Part shown: positions 9,044-17,533 of the stretch, one piece after another
How the letters are laid out: each line of letters begins with the position of its first letter
How positions within the stretch are numbered: position 1 is the first letter of the stretch
DNA from: an uncultured Duncaniella sp.
GTDB lineage: Bacteria; Bacteroidota; Bacteroidia; Bacteroidales; Muribaculaceae
Assembly: GCA_910577335.1 (NCBI GenBank)
Contig: CAJTMJ010000023.1
Coordinates: 1 to 49,978, forward strand
Direction: 5' to 3'
DNA: 49,978 nucleotides
Position numbers and translations under genes: made by a program
The notes under the pieces: model-generated
Database searches by the model: none
Told to the model about the DNA's origin: nothing
What the model saw: only the letters and a program-made list of their open reading frames with translations

Positions 9044-9138
9044 ATTTATTTTAATTTGTTTTTCGTTGCGAAAATGAGTAATTTAGATGTCTGAAATGAC
9101 ACTATATACTACAATAGTATTAAACATCCTCTAAGATA

Positions 9139-9765
9139 ATGCAACAGGAATTCGCTTCGAAGCTTTTGGAAGGTGCTGTGACCGAACTTTCACGCTTGCC
9201 GGGTATAGGCAGAAAAACAGCATTGAGATTAGCGTTACATATCCTGCGCTGTGACGAGCGGACCGGAGTGGCTCTCGGTGAGTCCATAATAAATATGCGG
9301 AAGGGTATACGATATTGTTCCGTGTGCCACAACATATCCGAAACCGAGGTCTGTCCGATATGCGCCAATGAGCGTCGCGACCGCTCGACGGTATGCGTGG
9401 TGGAGAGTGTCAAGGATGTGATGATTTTTGAGAACACAGGTCAGTATGCCGGGCTGTATCATGTGCTTGGCGGAGTAATCTCTCCGATGGATGGTGTTGG
9501 ACCTGATCAGTTGGAGATTGATTCGTTGGTGGAGCGAGTGGCTGAAGGTGATGTTAAGGAGGTGATTCTCGCTTTGAGTGCCACGATGGAGGGTGAGACG
9601 ACTAATTTCTATCTCTATCGCCGTCTTGCCGCCTATACCGATGTGAAAATTACCCAGTTGGCACGAGGTGTGTCAGTAGGGAATGAGATTGAGTATACAG
9701 ATGAGATAACTCTCGGACGGTCATTGCTCAACCGCACTCTATTCTCCGATTCTATAAAGAGATAA
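9139..9765 (+). CDS. recR: Recombination mediator protein RecR
   Basis: At 208 residues the length is right for RecR. In order it shows the helix-hairpin-helix (LPGIGRKTALRLALHIL, residues about 19-35), the C4 zinc finger (CSVCHNISETEVCPIC, about 60-75), and a Toprim domain (VVESVKDVMIFENTG through SATMEGETT). RecR acts with RecO to load RecA on gapped single-stranded DNA. It is divergent from the ECF sigma gene, with a 220-base A/T-rich spacer holding one inverted-repeat element, and convergent with the following acetyltransferase gene. The ATG at 9139 gives the family's normal N-terminus. Confidence 0.95.
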   Translation: MQQEFASKLLEGAVTELSRLPGIGRKTALRLALHILRCDERTGVALGESIINMRKGIRYCSVCHNISETEVCPICANERRDRSTVCVVESVKDVMIFENTGQYAGLYHVLGGVISPMDGVGPDQLEIDSLVERVAEGDVKEVILALSATMEGETTNFYLYRRLAAYTDVKITQLARGVSVGNEIEYTDEITLGRSLLNRTLFSDSIKR

Positions 9766-9808
9766 GGCAGTAAGTCTGCAATTCAGATTGTCCGTATTCA
9801 AGTAGTCT

Positions 9809-10393
9809 TTAAAGGAATTTTTGGTAGAAATAAGCCGATGTGTAAGTGGGTGGTGTGCGCAACCACGATTTAAGCCGTCCAGAGATTTGAAATCCTGCCT
9901 TTTCAAATAAAGCACGGCTGGGGTGGTTGGTCTCGGCTATTGTGCAATATAGCTGGTGAAGCCCGAGCCTTGCACGGCAATATTCAGCAACCAAATTTAG
10001 TGCAGCATACCCGTATCCCTGTCGCTGGTATCCGTTTGTGATAAGTATTCCTATACCGCATCGGGAATTTACAGCGTCGAAGTCAAATAGATCGACAGTG
10101 CCTATCGAGGTAGGGAAAAGCTCCTTTTTTGAATCATGTACGCCTGTCTCGACATTCCCATTCCCGTTTTTAAGGTCTATCATAAACCTCAACTGCTTTG
10201 CGGCAAAGATATCACCGTCGTAATTGTCTATATAATCCCAAAGCTGTTTGCGGGAGTAGGGCGCAAGCGTCACTCCCGTGCTCCAGAGCGATGTGTCGTT
10301 TTCCCACTTATAGAGGGTGTCAACATCTATTGGCTCCGGGGCACGGAGAACGATGCGTTCATCTGACAGAGTGAATTGTCGGTTTTTATCCAC
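9809..10393 (-). CDS. GNAT family N-acetyltransferase (RimJ/RimL-like)
   Basis: The 194-residue protein has the GNAT fold signature: an acetyl-CoA binding loop GYQRQGYGYAAL near residues 125-136 and the late motif NHPSRALFEKAGF typical of the RimJ/RimL branch, whose members acetylate protein N-termini or small substrates. The substrate here cannot be told. The start used is a GTG at 10393; no ATG is available nearby that keeps the N-terminal strand (RIVLRAPEPIDVDTLYKWEND). It lies 39 bases after trxB on the same strand and may be co-transcribed. Confidence 0.82.
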   Translation of the reverse strand: MDKNRQFTLSDERIVLRAPEPIDVDTLYKWENDTSLWSTGVTLAPYSRKQLWDYIDNYDGDIFAAKQLRFMIDLKNGNGNVETGVHDSKKELFPTSIGTVDLFDFDAVNSRCGIGILITNGYQRQGYGYAALNLVAEYCRARLGLHQLYCTIAETNHPSRALFEKAGFQISGRLKSWLRTPPTYTSAYFYQKFL

Positions 10394-10432
10394 TATTTAA
10401 GTTCAGATATGGTTAAGTTTGTATGCGATTTC

Positions 10433-11374
10433 TCAGGCATTTTCGGTAAGGAAGCGTTCCACGTCGAGAGCTGCCTTACAACCCATGCCGGCAGCAGTGA
10501 TAGCCTGACGGTATAGAGGATCGGCAACGTCGCCAGCGGCAAAGACGCCGGGGATATTGGTGGCTGTGGTTTCACCTTTCACCTTTATGTAGCCTGTGTG
10601 GTCACATTCAATGAATGGACGGAACACCTCAGTGTTGGGGCTATGTCCGATGGCAAGGAAAAATCCGTCAATCGGGAGGTCATATTCTCTTTGTTCCGGA
10701 GTGCCGTTAAATTCCACAAGGTGTGCGCCTTCAAGGAAATCCACGCCATAGAGTCCGGCAGTGATGGTGTTGTGAAGCACTTTGATGTTCTCCTTCTCGT
10801 GAACACGGGCTTGCATCACCTTTGAAGCGCGAAGGTGAGGTTTGCGGACAATCATATACACTTCTGCTGCGAGATTGCTGAGATATAGAGCCTCTTCACA
10901 GGCGGTATCTCCACCTCCGACTACGGCAACCTTCTTGCCACGGTAGAAGAATCCGTCGCAAGTGGCGCAAGCCGAAACACCCATGCCGTTATATTTGGTC
11001 TCATCGTCAAGTCCGAGGTACTTGGCTGACGCACCTGTGGCAATGATGATGGTATCGGCAATGATGGTCATGTCATTGTCGGTTTTAGCTACAAACGGAC
11101 GGGTTGAGAAGTCAACCTCCTTTACAAATCCGGGACGGATATCAGCTCCGAAGCGCATAGCCTGCGCTCTTAGGTCTTCCATAAGTTTCGGACCTGTGAC
11201 ACCTTCGGGGTATCCGGGGAAATTCTCAACTTCGGTAGTGATGGTGAGCTGACCGCCGGGTTGATAGCCTTCGATCATTAAGGGTGCTATGTTGGCACGA
11301 GAAGTATAGATAGCGGCGGTATAACCAGCCGGTCCTGAACCAATGATTAGGCAACGAGTCTTAATTTCTGCCAT
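10433..11374 (-). CDS. trxB: Thioredoxin-disulfide reductase
   Basis: The 313-residue protein shows the FAD-binding GSGPAGYTAAIY near residue 12, the redox-active CATC followed by DGFFYRGKKVAVVGGGDTACEE (active-site cysteines about residues 136 and 139, then the NADPH-binding GGGDTA), and the C-terminal FAD motif GVFAAGDVAD. It reduces thioredoxin with NADPH in the cytoplasm. Length, order and motifs are all standard. It follows the LolA-like gene on the same strand by 55 bases. Confidence 0.96.
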   Translation of the reverse strand: MAEIKTRCLIIGSGPAGYTAAIYTSRANIAPLMIEGYQPGGQLTITTEVENFPGYPEGVTGPKLMEDLRAQAMRFGADIRPGFVKEVDFSTRPFVAKTDNDMTIIADTIIIATGASAKYLGLDDETKYNGMGVSACATCDGFFYRGKKVAVVGGGDTACEEALYLSNLAAEVYMIVRKPHLRASKVMQARVHEKENIKVLHNTITAGLYGVDFLEGAHLVEFNGTPEQREYDLPIDGFFLAIGHSPNTEVFRPFIECDHTGYIKVKGETTATNIPGVFAAGDVADPLYRQAITAAGMGCKAALDVERFLTENA

Positions 11375-11429
11375 TTTGATGATTATTTTACGGTTGTTTA
11401 TTAATATCGGTTATAAATGAATATGCGAT

Positions 11430-12047
11430 TTATCTCAGGTCGATAACTTCAACGCCGGGATATTTTTTCGCATCGAATCTGAAGTGCGACATAGGTAGGG
11501 TAGAACCCTCTTCCACTCTTGAGATGGCAATCGAGACATTCTGATTGTTGCTCATGGTGAGGTCGATATGGGTAGGGAAGAGAGTTTTGGCGTTGAGAGT
11601 GAGCACCACGCCTTTTATGTCGCTCTTAGGTGACAATGCCGTCAGGCGTATTTTTTTGCTTCCTGCCGGGCTTTTCAGCAACTGGGCTTTGTAGCGGTTG
11701 TTGAACGACCTGATTATGGCAAACGGGTTAATCTGCTGTAGCTCTTCGGCTGTGGGTTCGGTCATGTTGACTTCGCCTGAATGTGCCGAGTAAGTCCACT
11801 GGGTCTTACCGTCGAACCACGACACCATCTGAGGGGAGGAGATGGTGAACCGTTCACCGGATATGGTCATTATCCCTGACTGGGAATGACCGTCAGCGGT
11901 GATGGTATAGCCCGCTATCAGCGATTTCGCCGATTTGATTTTGTTTGCCGAGCTATTCAGTATTTGGGACACACTCTCAGCCCCGGCGGCATTAAACGAT
12001 AACGCCGCCATGAGTATCAGTGTAAAAATTGAGATATACCTTTTCAT
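11430..12047 (-). CDS. LolA-like outer-membrane lipoprotein carrier protein
   Basis: About 205 residues with a signal peptide (FTLILMAALSFNAAGA). The mature part is a single LolA-like domain: an early SQILNSSANKIKSAKSLIAGY helix, then alternating strands including FTISSPQMVSWFDGKTQWTYS, which is the typical hydrophobic-concave-barrel signature. LolA family members ferry lipoproteins across the periplasm; in Bacteroidota several LolA-like paralogues exist, so the exact role is uncertain. It sits 60 bases after ftsK on the same strand, an arrangement seen in many Bacteroidales. The ATG at 12047 is preferred over a TTG one codon earlier. Confidence 0.82.
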   Translation of the reverse strand: MKRYISIFTLILMAALSFNAAGAESVSQILNSSANKIKSAKSLIAGYTITADGHSQSGIMTISGERFTISSPQMVSWFDGKTQWTYSAHSGEVNMTEPTAEELQQINPFAIIRSFNNRYKAQLLKSPAGSKKIRLTALSPKSDIKGVVLTLNAKTLFPTHIDLTMSNNQNVSIAISRVEEGSTLPMSHFRFDAKKYPGVEVIDLR

Positions 12048-12107
12048 CAATCAAATAAACAACTAATATGCGCTTACGGTTGAGATTTACGATTACAGAG
12101 ATTGAAA

Positions 12108-15053
12108 TCAGGCGTTTTCAAGTATACGCTCAAGCGTAAGGCTGTCAACCAACACCTGACGGGGCTTGCTTCCCTGTGCCGGACCAACTATGCCCGCAGC
12201 TTCCATCTGATCAATGATTTTGCCGGCACGGTTGTACCCGATGGAGTAACGGCGTTGCAATGACGAGGTGGATGCTGTGTTGGATGACACAATGAATCTT
12301 GCTGCTTCATCAAAGAGCGGATCCTTGTCGCCGACAGCGGCATAGTTTCCACCTTCACCTTCGGGCGTATATTCCGGGAGTTCGTAGGGATGAGAATATC
12401 CTACCTGATTGGAGATGCTTTCACAGATATCGCTTACTTCAGGAGTGTCGATGAATGCGCACTGCACACGTTCAAGCTTTCCGTTGATCGAGAAGAGCAT
12501 GTCGCCTCGACCTATGAGCTGATTTGCGCCGAGCTGGTCGAGGATGGTGCGTGAGTCGTTACCCTGAATAACACGGAATGCAATACGTCCCGGGATGTTG
12601 AGCTTGATACCGCCGGTGATGACATTTACGGTAGGACGCTGTGTGGCGATGATTAGGTGGATACCTGCGGCACGAGCCACAGCGGCAAGACGTGACACCG
12701 GATTCTCTATTTCCTTACCTTGACGGATAATGAGGTCGGCAAACTCGTCAATTATAAGGACGATATAGGGGAGGAAACGATGTTTTTCAGGATTCAGCTT
12801 CCGTGCCACGAATTTTTCATTGTATTCCTTGATGTTTCTGGCTCCAGCCTGTTCGAGAAGCGATAGGCGGTTGTCCATCTCCATACACAATGAATTCAGC
12901 ACGGTCACAACCTTTGACATGTCGGTGATAATAGCGTCCTCGCCGGGTATGGCAGCAAGATAATGTTGCTCAAGCTTGCGGTAAAGGCTTAGTTCCACAC
13001 GTTTGGGGTCAATGAGCACAAATTTCAGTTCCGACGGGTGCTTCTTGTAGAGCAGTGATGTGATTATGGCATTCAACCCGACTGATTTACCCATACCGGT
13101 AGCACCTGCCACAAGAAGATGGGGCATCTTGCTAAGGTCAGCCATGAATATGTCATTTGAAATGGTGCGGCCGAGAGCCATCGGAAGTTCCATTTTAGAA
13201 TTCCTGTACACATCGCTGTCAATAACCGAGCGCATTGAAACCACCTGCGGATCCTTGTTAGGCACCTCGATACCGATTGTCCCTTTGGCAGGGATAGGAG
13301 CGATGATACGTACACCCAACGCTGCAAGGCTCAACTGCAGGTCGTCGCCAAGGCTCTTCACTGAACGTGTGCGAACACCCTCGGCAGGTATGATTTCATA
13401 CAGTGTGACTGTCGGACCGATTGTGGCTTCGATATGTGAGATTTCAACGCCATAATGTTTGAGCGTTTCAGTGATGCGTTGCTTGTTAAATTCCATCTCC
13501 TGAACGTCCACTGTGACACCTTTGTCCTCGGCGGGACGGAGCAGGTCAATAGACGGGAATTTATAGCGTGACAGCTCTGCCCGCGGGTCGTAAAGTTCCG
13601 ATTGTACGTGCTCGGCAACTTCATTTCCTATGACGGCTTCATCCTCAATCGGAGTTTCAGCGGATTCAATAGTTGCGGTGTATGTCGGAACGTCTGCAAC
13701 TGTATCATTGGATGAATGGAAGAGGGGAGTATTGGCGGGAGTTGAGAAAAGTGGTTCGTAAGATACCTCGTTTTCTTCCTGAGTTGGAGCAGCTATCGAA
13801 ACTGTTTCTTCCTGTGTGGTTACTGACTCAGGATCGGGCGCATCCATTACCACAGTCTCTTTCGCTTCAATGATTTCATCGGTGATTGTTTCCGGTTCCT
13901 TGTGTGGAGCAATGGCTACATGAGCTTCTTCAGCAAGTTTTGCTTCACGGGCAAGTCTTGTCTCTTCAGCTAATCTTGCTTCCTCGGCTCTTTTTGCCTC
14001 GTTGGCAATGCGGATCTCCTCAGCCCTGCGTGCTTCCTCGGCTCTACGTGCTTCTTCAACTTTTCGAGCTTCTTCGGCAAGACGAGCCTCCTCGGCTTGC
14101 CGAGCTTCTTCCGCTATGCGTGCTTCTTCAGCTCTACGTGCTTCCTCTTCAGCTTCTATACGTTCTCTTTCGGCTCTACGCTCGGCTTGGCGTGTACGAT
14201 ATGCCTCATATTTATTGCTGAATATACCGAAAGCCGTTTTTATTTTTGTGAGATACAGGAATACGACCATTCCAATCATCACCACACTTACACCTATCGC
14301 ACCCCATATACCAGTGAATGTTATAAGGCGTTCGTTAAGGAAATGACCGTGACCACCTCCCCAATATATAGGGGAAGCCATTTCGTATGTGATCAATCCG
14401 CACACCACCGAAAGTGATATGGCTGTTAATAAGCAATTGAGGGTTAGCGACCAGAAGTTACGGCGATATACCTTCAACAGCGACAGTCCGCACATTGCGA
14501 CATAGTATATCAAAATGAATGAACCGATTCCGAGCCAGTTGTAGATGATGCTATGGGCGAGCCATGCGCCAAATGGACCTCCGGCATTTTTTATCATCTC
14601 CGGGGTGAAATCGTCGTTGAGGACTGCGCTTTGGTCATTACCTATGTTGGCAAAATAAGAGATTGACACTATTAGAGCGTATGCCGAGAATGCCACTAAT
14701 ACCAATCCGAGGAACATGGCTGTGCGTGAATCCTTGATCAATGCCCATGTGGTTGATATACCGGATTTATGATGGCTATCGGTACGGGTACCGGATACTT
14801 GCGTTGCACCGGTTCCTGCTTCAACTGTCCTTGCCTGTGCTGTTTGTGTGGCAGTTGAGGTTTGTTCGGGTGCAGCTGGAGCCGCTTTGTATGTTTCCTG
14901 ACTTTTCTCGGAGGGTTGCTCCTGAGGATATGTGGAAGCTGCTCCGGAAGTACGATAGTCCTGAGTTTCTCGTTGGTTGAGTATTGCCTCGGCATCGAAC
15001 AATGAATTGTCGGAGTATGATGACTCGTCGATAGGGGAATATGATGTTGACAT
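12108..15053 (-). CDS. ftsK: DNA translocase FtsK
   Basis: The 981-residue protein has an N-terminal Ser/Thr/Gln-rich extension, four transmembrane helices (about residues 110-275), a long charged linker with repeated RRAEEAR/RLAEEAR units (about 285-380) and an acidic stretch, then the motor. Walker A is GATGMGKSVGLN near residue 648, Walker B lies in LPYIVLIIDEFADLI, and the C-terminal gamma winged helix (RRYSIGYNRAGKIIDQMEAAG) is complete. FtsK couples chromosome dimer resolution by XerCD to septum formation. A -7 element (TAATTTTG, minus strand, 15104-15111) precedes it. The N-terminal extension and Ala-Glu-Arg linker are longer than in enterobacteria but common in Bacteroidales. Confidence 0.95.
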   Translation of the reverse strand: MSTSYSPIDESSYSDNSLFDAEAILNQRETQDYRTSGAASTYPQEQPSEKSQETYKAAPAAPEQTSTATQTAQARTVEAGTGATQVSGTRTDSHHKSGISTTWALIKDSRTAMFLGLVLVAFSAYALIVSISYFANIGNDQSAVLNDDFTPEMIKNAGGPFGAWLAHSIIYNWLGIGSFILIYYVAMCGLSLLKVYRRNFWSLTLNCLLTAISLSVVCGLITYEMASPIYWGGGHGHFLNERLITFTGIWGAIGVSVVMIGMVVFLYLTKIKTAFGIFSNKYEAYRTRQAERRAERERIEAEEEARRAEEARIAEEARQAEEARLAEEARKVEEARRAEEARRAEEIRIANEAKRAEEARLAEETRLAREAKLAEEAHVAIAPHKEPETITDEIIEAKETVVMDAPDPESVTTQEETVSIAAPTQEENEVSYEPLFSTPANTPLFHSSNDTVADVPTYTATIESAETPIEDEAVIGNEVAEHVQSELYDPRAELSRYKFPSIDLLRPAEDKGVTVDVQEMEFNKQRITETLKHYGVEISHIEATIGPTVTLYEIIPAEGVRTRSVKSLGDDLQLSLAALGVRIIAPIPAKGTIGIEVPNKDPQVVSMRSVIDSDVYRNSKMELPMALGRTISNDIFMADLSKMPHLLVAGATGMGKSVGLNAIITSLLYKKHPSELKFVLIDPKRVELSLYRKLEQHYLAAIPGEDAIITDMSKVVTVLNSLCMEMDNRLSLLEQAGARNIKEYNEKFVARKLNPEKHRFLPYIVLIIDEFADLIIRQGKEIENPVSRLAAVARAAGIHLIIATQRPTVNVITGGIKLNIPGRIAFRVIQGNDSRTILDQLGANQLIGRGDMLFSINGKLERVQCAFIDTPEVSDICESISNQVGYSHPYELPEYTPEGEGGNYAAVGDKDPLFDEAARFIVSSNTASTSSLQRRYSIGYNRAGKIIDQMEAAGIVGPAQGSKPRQVLVDSLTLERILENA

Positions 15054-15135
15054 TTTGGAATTAACGTGTGCGCAATTAATGAAATGATTTTATGATTGGA
15101 AAGCAAAATTACGAAAATTCTTTCAGATATTACAA

Positions 15136-15212
15136 TGAACTGATTTAAACTTTTTATATAATTTCGAAAATAATATCAAATCTTAAAAAAATAAAAAAAT
15201 TAAATCAGCTCA
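15136..15212. repeat. AACTGATTTAAA inverted-repeat element, copy 2 (diverged)
   Basis: TGAACTGATTTAA at 15136-15148 pairs with TTAAATCAGCTCA at 15200-15212, with one mismatch, around A/T-rich DNA between the divergent ftsK and flavodoxin genes. The left arm continues as ACTTTTTATA, as in copy 3. Confidence 0.65.
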
Positions 15213-15336
15213 TAAAAATTTCAATAGCATGGAGTTTTGTTTTTATCATATTGAACTAAGTTTCATCAGGGGATGTTTAATTCTAAAATATTAATCGTTT
15301 TATCAAGATAAACAAAGGTATAAAAACGTACATAAC

Positions 15337-15840
15337 ATGAAAAAGATAGGTATATTTTACGGATCAACCACCGGTACCACCAAGGACGTTGCGAAGAAAA
15401 TAGGTGAACAGCTTGGCGTAAAGCCGGAAGATATTCATGATGTGGCATCTGCGGCTCCTTCGATGGTTGGAGATTATGACGTTATCATAATAGGCGCAAG
15501 CACTTGGGGGGACGGTGACCTACAGGACGATATGGCTACATTCCTTGACGGAATGCAGGCTATGGATCTGCGTGAGAAGGAAGTGGCAATCTTCGGCTGT
15601 GGTGACGAGTCAATGGCTCAGACTTTCTGTAACTCAGTAGGTGAGATATATCATCGCCTGCATGACGCTCACCCTATCTTCATAGCTCCATTTAACAATA
15701 AGGGTTACGATTATTCTCATTCCGAAAGCGATGTCAAAGGTATGATAGTAGGTCTATGTATAGATGAAGTCAACCATCCGGAAGAAACCGATGCCCGAAT
15801 TAAGGCATGGTGCGATGAAATAAAGGAAGAAATATGTTAG
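15337..15840 (+). CDS. fldA: Flavodoxin
   Basis: The 167-residue protein is a long-chain flavodoxin. The FMN phosphate loop is FYGSTTGTTKDVAKKI (residues 7-22), followed by the flavin-contact loops at IIIGASTWGDGDLQDD and FGCGDESMAQTFCN. It carries one-electron transfer in the cytoplasm, for instance with pyruvate:ferredoxin-type oxidoreductases. It is divergent from ftsK; the 283-base spacer holds the inverted-repeat copy 2. The ATG at 15337 is followed directly by the first strand. Confidence 0.94.
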   Translation: MKKIGIFYGSTTGTTKDVAKKIGEQLGVKPEDIHDVASAAPSMVGDYDVIIIGASTWGDGDLQDDMATFLDGMQAMDLREKEVAIFGCGDESMAQTFCNSVGEIYHRLHDAHPIFIAPFNNKGYDYSHSESDVKGMIVGLCIDEVNHPEETDARIKAWCDEIKEEIC

Positions 15841-15855
15841 AAAATGTGAAAATGT

Positions 15856-15887
15856 TTTGCCGATATGGAATTTTATTCTTAAATTTG
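15856..15887 (+). promoter_or_regulatory. rpmH promoter
   Basis: A TTTG -33 element at 15856-15859 and a TAAATTTG -7 element at 15880-15887 are separated by 20 bases, an ideal Bacteroidota sigma-ABfr promoter, 43 bases before the rpmH ATG. Confidence 0.8.
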
Positions 15888-15929
15888 CACCTCAAAATGC
15901 AGAATAACGAAAAATAAACATATACGGCA

Positions 15930-16085
15930 ATGAAAAGAACATTTCAACCTTCTAACAGAAAGAGAGTTAATAAGCATGGTTTCCGTGCTCGCATGGCTAC
16001 ACCCGATGGTCGCAAAGTATTAGCACGTCGTCGTGCAAAAGGTCGCGCACGTCTTACCGTTTCTGACTCTATCGCAGGAAAGTAA
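15930..16085 (+). CDS. rpmH: 50S ribosomal protein L34
   Basis: This short gene encodes 51 residues beginning MKRTFQPSNRKRVNKHGFRA, the unmistakable L34 N-terminus, with the conserved FRARM and GRKVLARRRAKGRARL segments. L34 is a small basic protein of the large ribosomal subunit. The gene has its own strong promoter and is followed by a perfect terminator hairpin. The usual neighbours of rpmH in other phyla (rnpA, dnaA) are not here, as is usual in Bacteroidales. Confidence 0.97.
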   Translation: MKRTFQPSNRKRVNKHGFRARMATPDGRKVLARRRAKGRARLTVSDSIAGK

Positions 16086-16099
16086 TCATCACTTCCAAC

Positions 16100-16153
16100 A
16101 AAGAAATAGAAAAAGCCTTTCGAAAATTTTCGAAAGGCTTTTTCTATTTCTTT
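16100..16153. terminator. Perfect bidirectional hairpin terminator after rpmH
   Basis: A 54-base perfect palindrome centred at 16126/16127, with core AAAAGCCTTTCGAAAA and A/T-rich outer arms that give a T tract on either strand. It ends the rpmH transcript. Confidence 0.9.
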
Positions 16154-16227
16154 GCCACTTTTTTATTTGGTCACAATCTCATAGTGCAAATCATCGAGAT
16201 TGTATTTCTTAGATATAATGTGGCTTT

Positions 16228-16423
16228 GCAAAAGGTATTGGAAGTAGAGATGCTCCCCCGGGCAAAAGGTATTGGAAGTAGGGATGCTCCCCCGGAGCAA
16301 AAGATATTGGAAGTAGGGATGCTCCCCCGGAGCATCCGGTTGGAGTAGGTAGGGAATAAGTAGGGAATAAGCTGGAAAATAAGCCATTTGCTATCGGATG
16401 CTCCGGGGGAGAATCCCTACTTC
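16228..16423. repeat. GC-rich tandem and inverted repeat cluster
   Basis: Three tandem copies of a 34-35 base unit lie at 16228-16261, 16262-16296 and 16297-16331; each contains GGAAGTAGGGATGCTCCCCC or a one-base variant. The boundary at 16318-16338 forms GGATGCTCC-CCC-GGAGCATCC, a perfect 9-base hairpin. An inverted partial copy follows at about 16397-16423 (GGATGCTCCGGGGGAG, then TCCCTACTTC), and a short direct repeat TAGGGAATAAG lies at 16350-16371. The cluster fills the 308-base space between the rpmH terminator and the next gene. An open frame across it is a by-product of the repeats. Confidence 0.85.
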
Positions 16424-16462
16424 AGGGACAAAAGTCTCGTTTTGCAACGGCTTCCTGCTTTT

Positions 16463-17071
16463 TTAGAAGAGGTAAGCCAATGAAATGGTCCAGTAACGGT
16501 TTTTGGCGTCGATGTCAGCTTTGCCGTCCTGTATGCCTACCGCTTTCATTGCTTTGGTCATACCGAATCCGTAGCGGGCGTTCAGGTCAAGATGGCTGAG
16601 CAGCTGGACTCCGAAACCAAGATTGAATGCCCAGTCAACAGATTTGTTCTTGTAAGCTTCATCAACGTGACGCTTGCTTGTCAGGAATGACACGCTTGGT
16701 CCGGCTGCAACGTATGGCACAAGCACTTTGCTGATGAGAGGGAGCGAAAGTTTGTATTTAAGGTTGAGCGGAATTTCGATGTAATCTCTGTCGTTTTTTT
16801 CAAGATTGTTTTCCATAAGGAATTTTGCGTTACGACGCACATACATGGCTGAGAGGTCGAAGCCGAGACCGACCACGGGGATGGTAAACTCGGTGGTAAG
16901 GCCTGCTGTCCAACCGGTCTGATTATCACTATCGACCACATCCTTGTTAAAATGGAGGTCGTTGACTGTAAGACCTACACGTGGTCCGATTTTGAATTGT
17001 GCGTGTGCTTGGAATGATGTGGCGCCTACCATCATCAGCAGGGCAACAAAAACAAATTTAATTGCTTTCAT
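16463..17071 (-). CDS. Outer-membrane beta-barrel protein (PorT/OmpX-like)
   Basis: The 202-residue product has a signal peptide (FVFVALLMMVGATSFQAHA) and then amphipathic strands starting with FKIGPRVGLTVNDLHF and ending with YWTISLAYLF, a terminal aromatic residue as expected for BAM-inserted barrels. The size suggests an eight-stranded barrel of the outer_membrane_beta-barrel/PorT type. No specific ligand or role can be read. A -7 element TATCTTTG lies on the minus strand at 17114-17121. Confidence 0.82.
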   Translation of the reverse strand: MKAIKFVFVALLMMVGATSFQAHAQFKIGPRVGLTVNDLHFNKDVVDSDNQTGWTAGLTTEFTIPVVGLGFDLSAMYVRRNAKFLMENNLEKNDRDYIEIPLNLKYKLSLPLISKVLVPYVAAGPSVSFLTSKRHVDEAYKNKSVDWAFNLGFGVQLLSHLDLNARYGFGMTKAMKAVGIQDGKADIDAKNRYWTISLAYLF

Positions 17072-17113
17072 AAGTAAATAGTTTATTGAAAATGAAATTG
17101 CATAAAATCGTTA

Positions 17114-17121
17114 CAAAGATA
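17114..17121 (-). promoter_or_regulatory. Bacteroidota -7 element upstream of barrel gene
   Basis: The minus strand reads TATCTTTG, matching TAnnTTTG, 43 bases before the ATG at 17071. Confidence 0.55.
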
Positions 17122-17178
17122 AGCAAATAATTAGATATTTCCCTAATAATTAGTGAACTAATTTGAGGAAAATATAAA

Positions 17179-17252
17179 GAACTGATTTAAACTTTTTATA
17201 AAATGTTAAACTCAGACTGAAAATTATCCTGTTAAAAAGTTTAAATCAGTTC
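17179..17252. repeat. AACTGATTTAAA inverted-repeat element, copy 3 (perfect 20-base arms)
   Basis: GAACTGATTTAAACTTTTTA at 17179-17198 and its exact reverse complement at 17233-17252 are separated by 34 bases. It lies in the 460-base divergent space between the barrel gene and the serpin gene. Apart from this element, the -7 elements of the two genes and a related single motif TGAACTAATTT at 17152, I see nothing else in that space. Confidence 0.85.
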
Positions 17253-17448
17253 AAAAAGTCGTGTTTAGAGGGAGGTTTCATAGCTTTCCAAACAGAGCGA
17301 CAGTACAAGCCTCTTCTCAAATTCCTCCGATAGTTTCTGACTTTCGGCAAAATCAATACCTGTAATTCCGAAAAGAGTGCGAAAATATCAAAAGTATGAA
17401 TATGTTATAAAACATAATTGTTTAGTTTTAAAATTTAAGTTTTGTTTA

Positions 17449-17456
17449 TATATTTG
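17449..17456 (+). promoter_or_regulatory. Bacteroidota -7 element upstream of serpin gene
   Basis: TATATTTG matches TAnnTTTG, 78 bases before the serpin ATG. The -33 region is A/T-rich without a clear TTTG. Confidence 0.5.
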
Positions 17457-17533
17457 CAAAAATATATTTACCGATTCACTTTTGGGGATTTTTGTAAATA
17501 GCTATGAAATAATAAACCAACACCGAAAAAATT

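Noticed and set aside
16163..16387. Minus-strand open frame across the repeats after rpmH
   Set aside because: The frame is produced by the tandem repeat units (repeated HPYFQYLL-like peptides) and has no start context or family; it is explained by the repeat itself.
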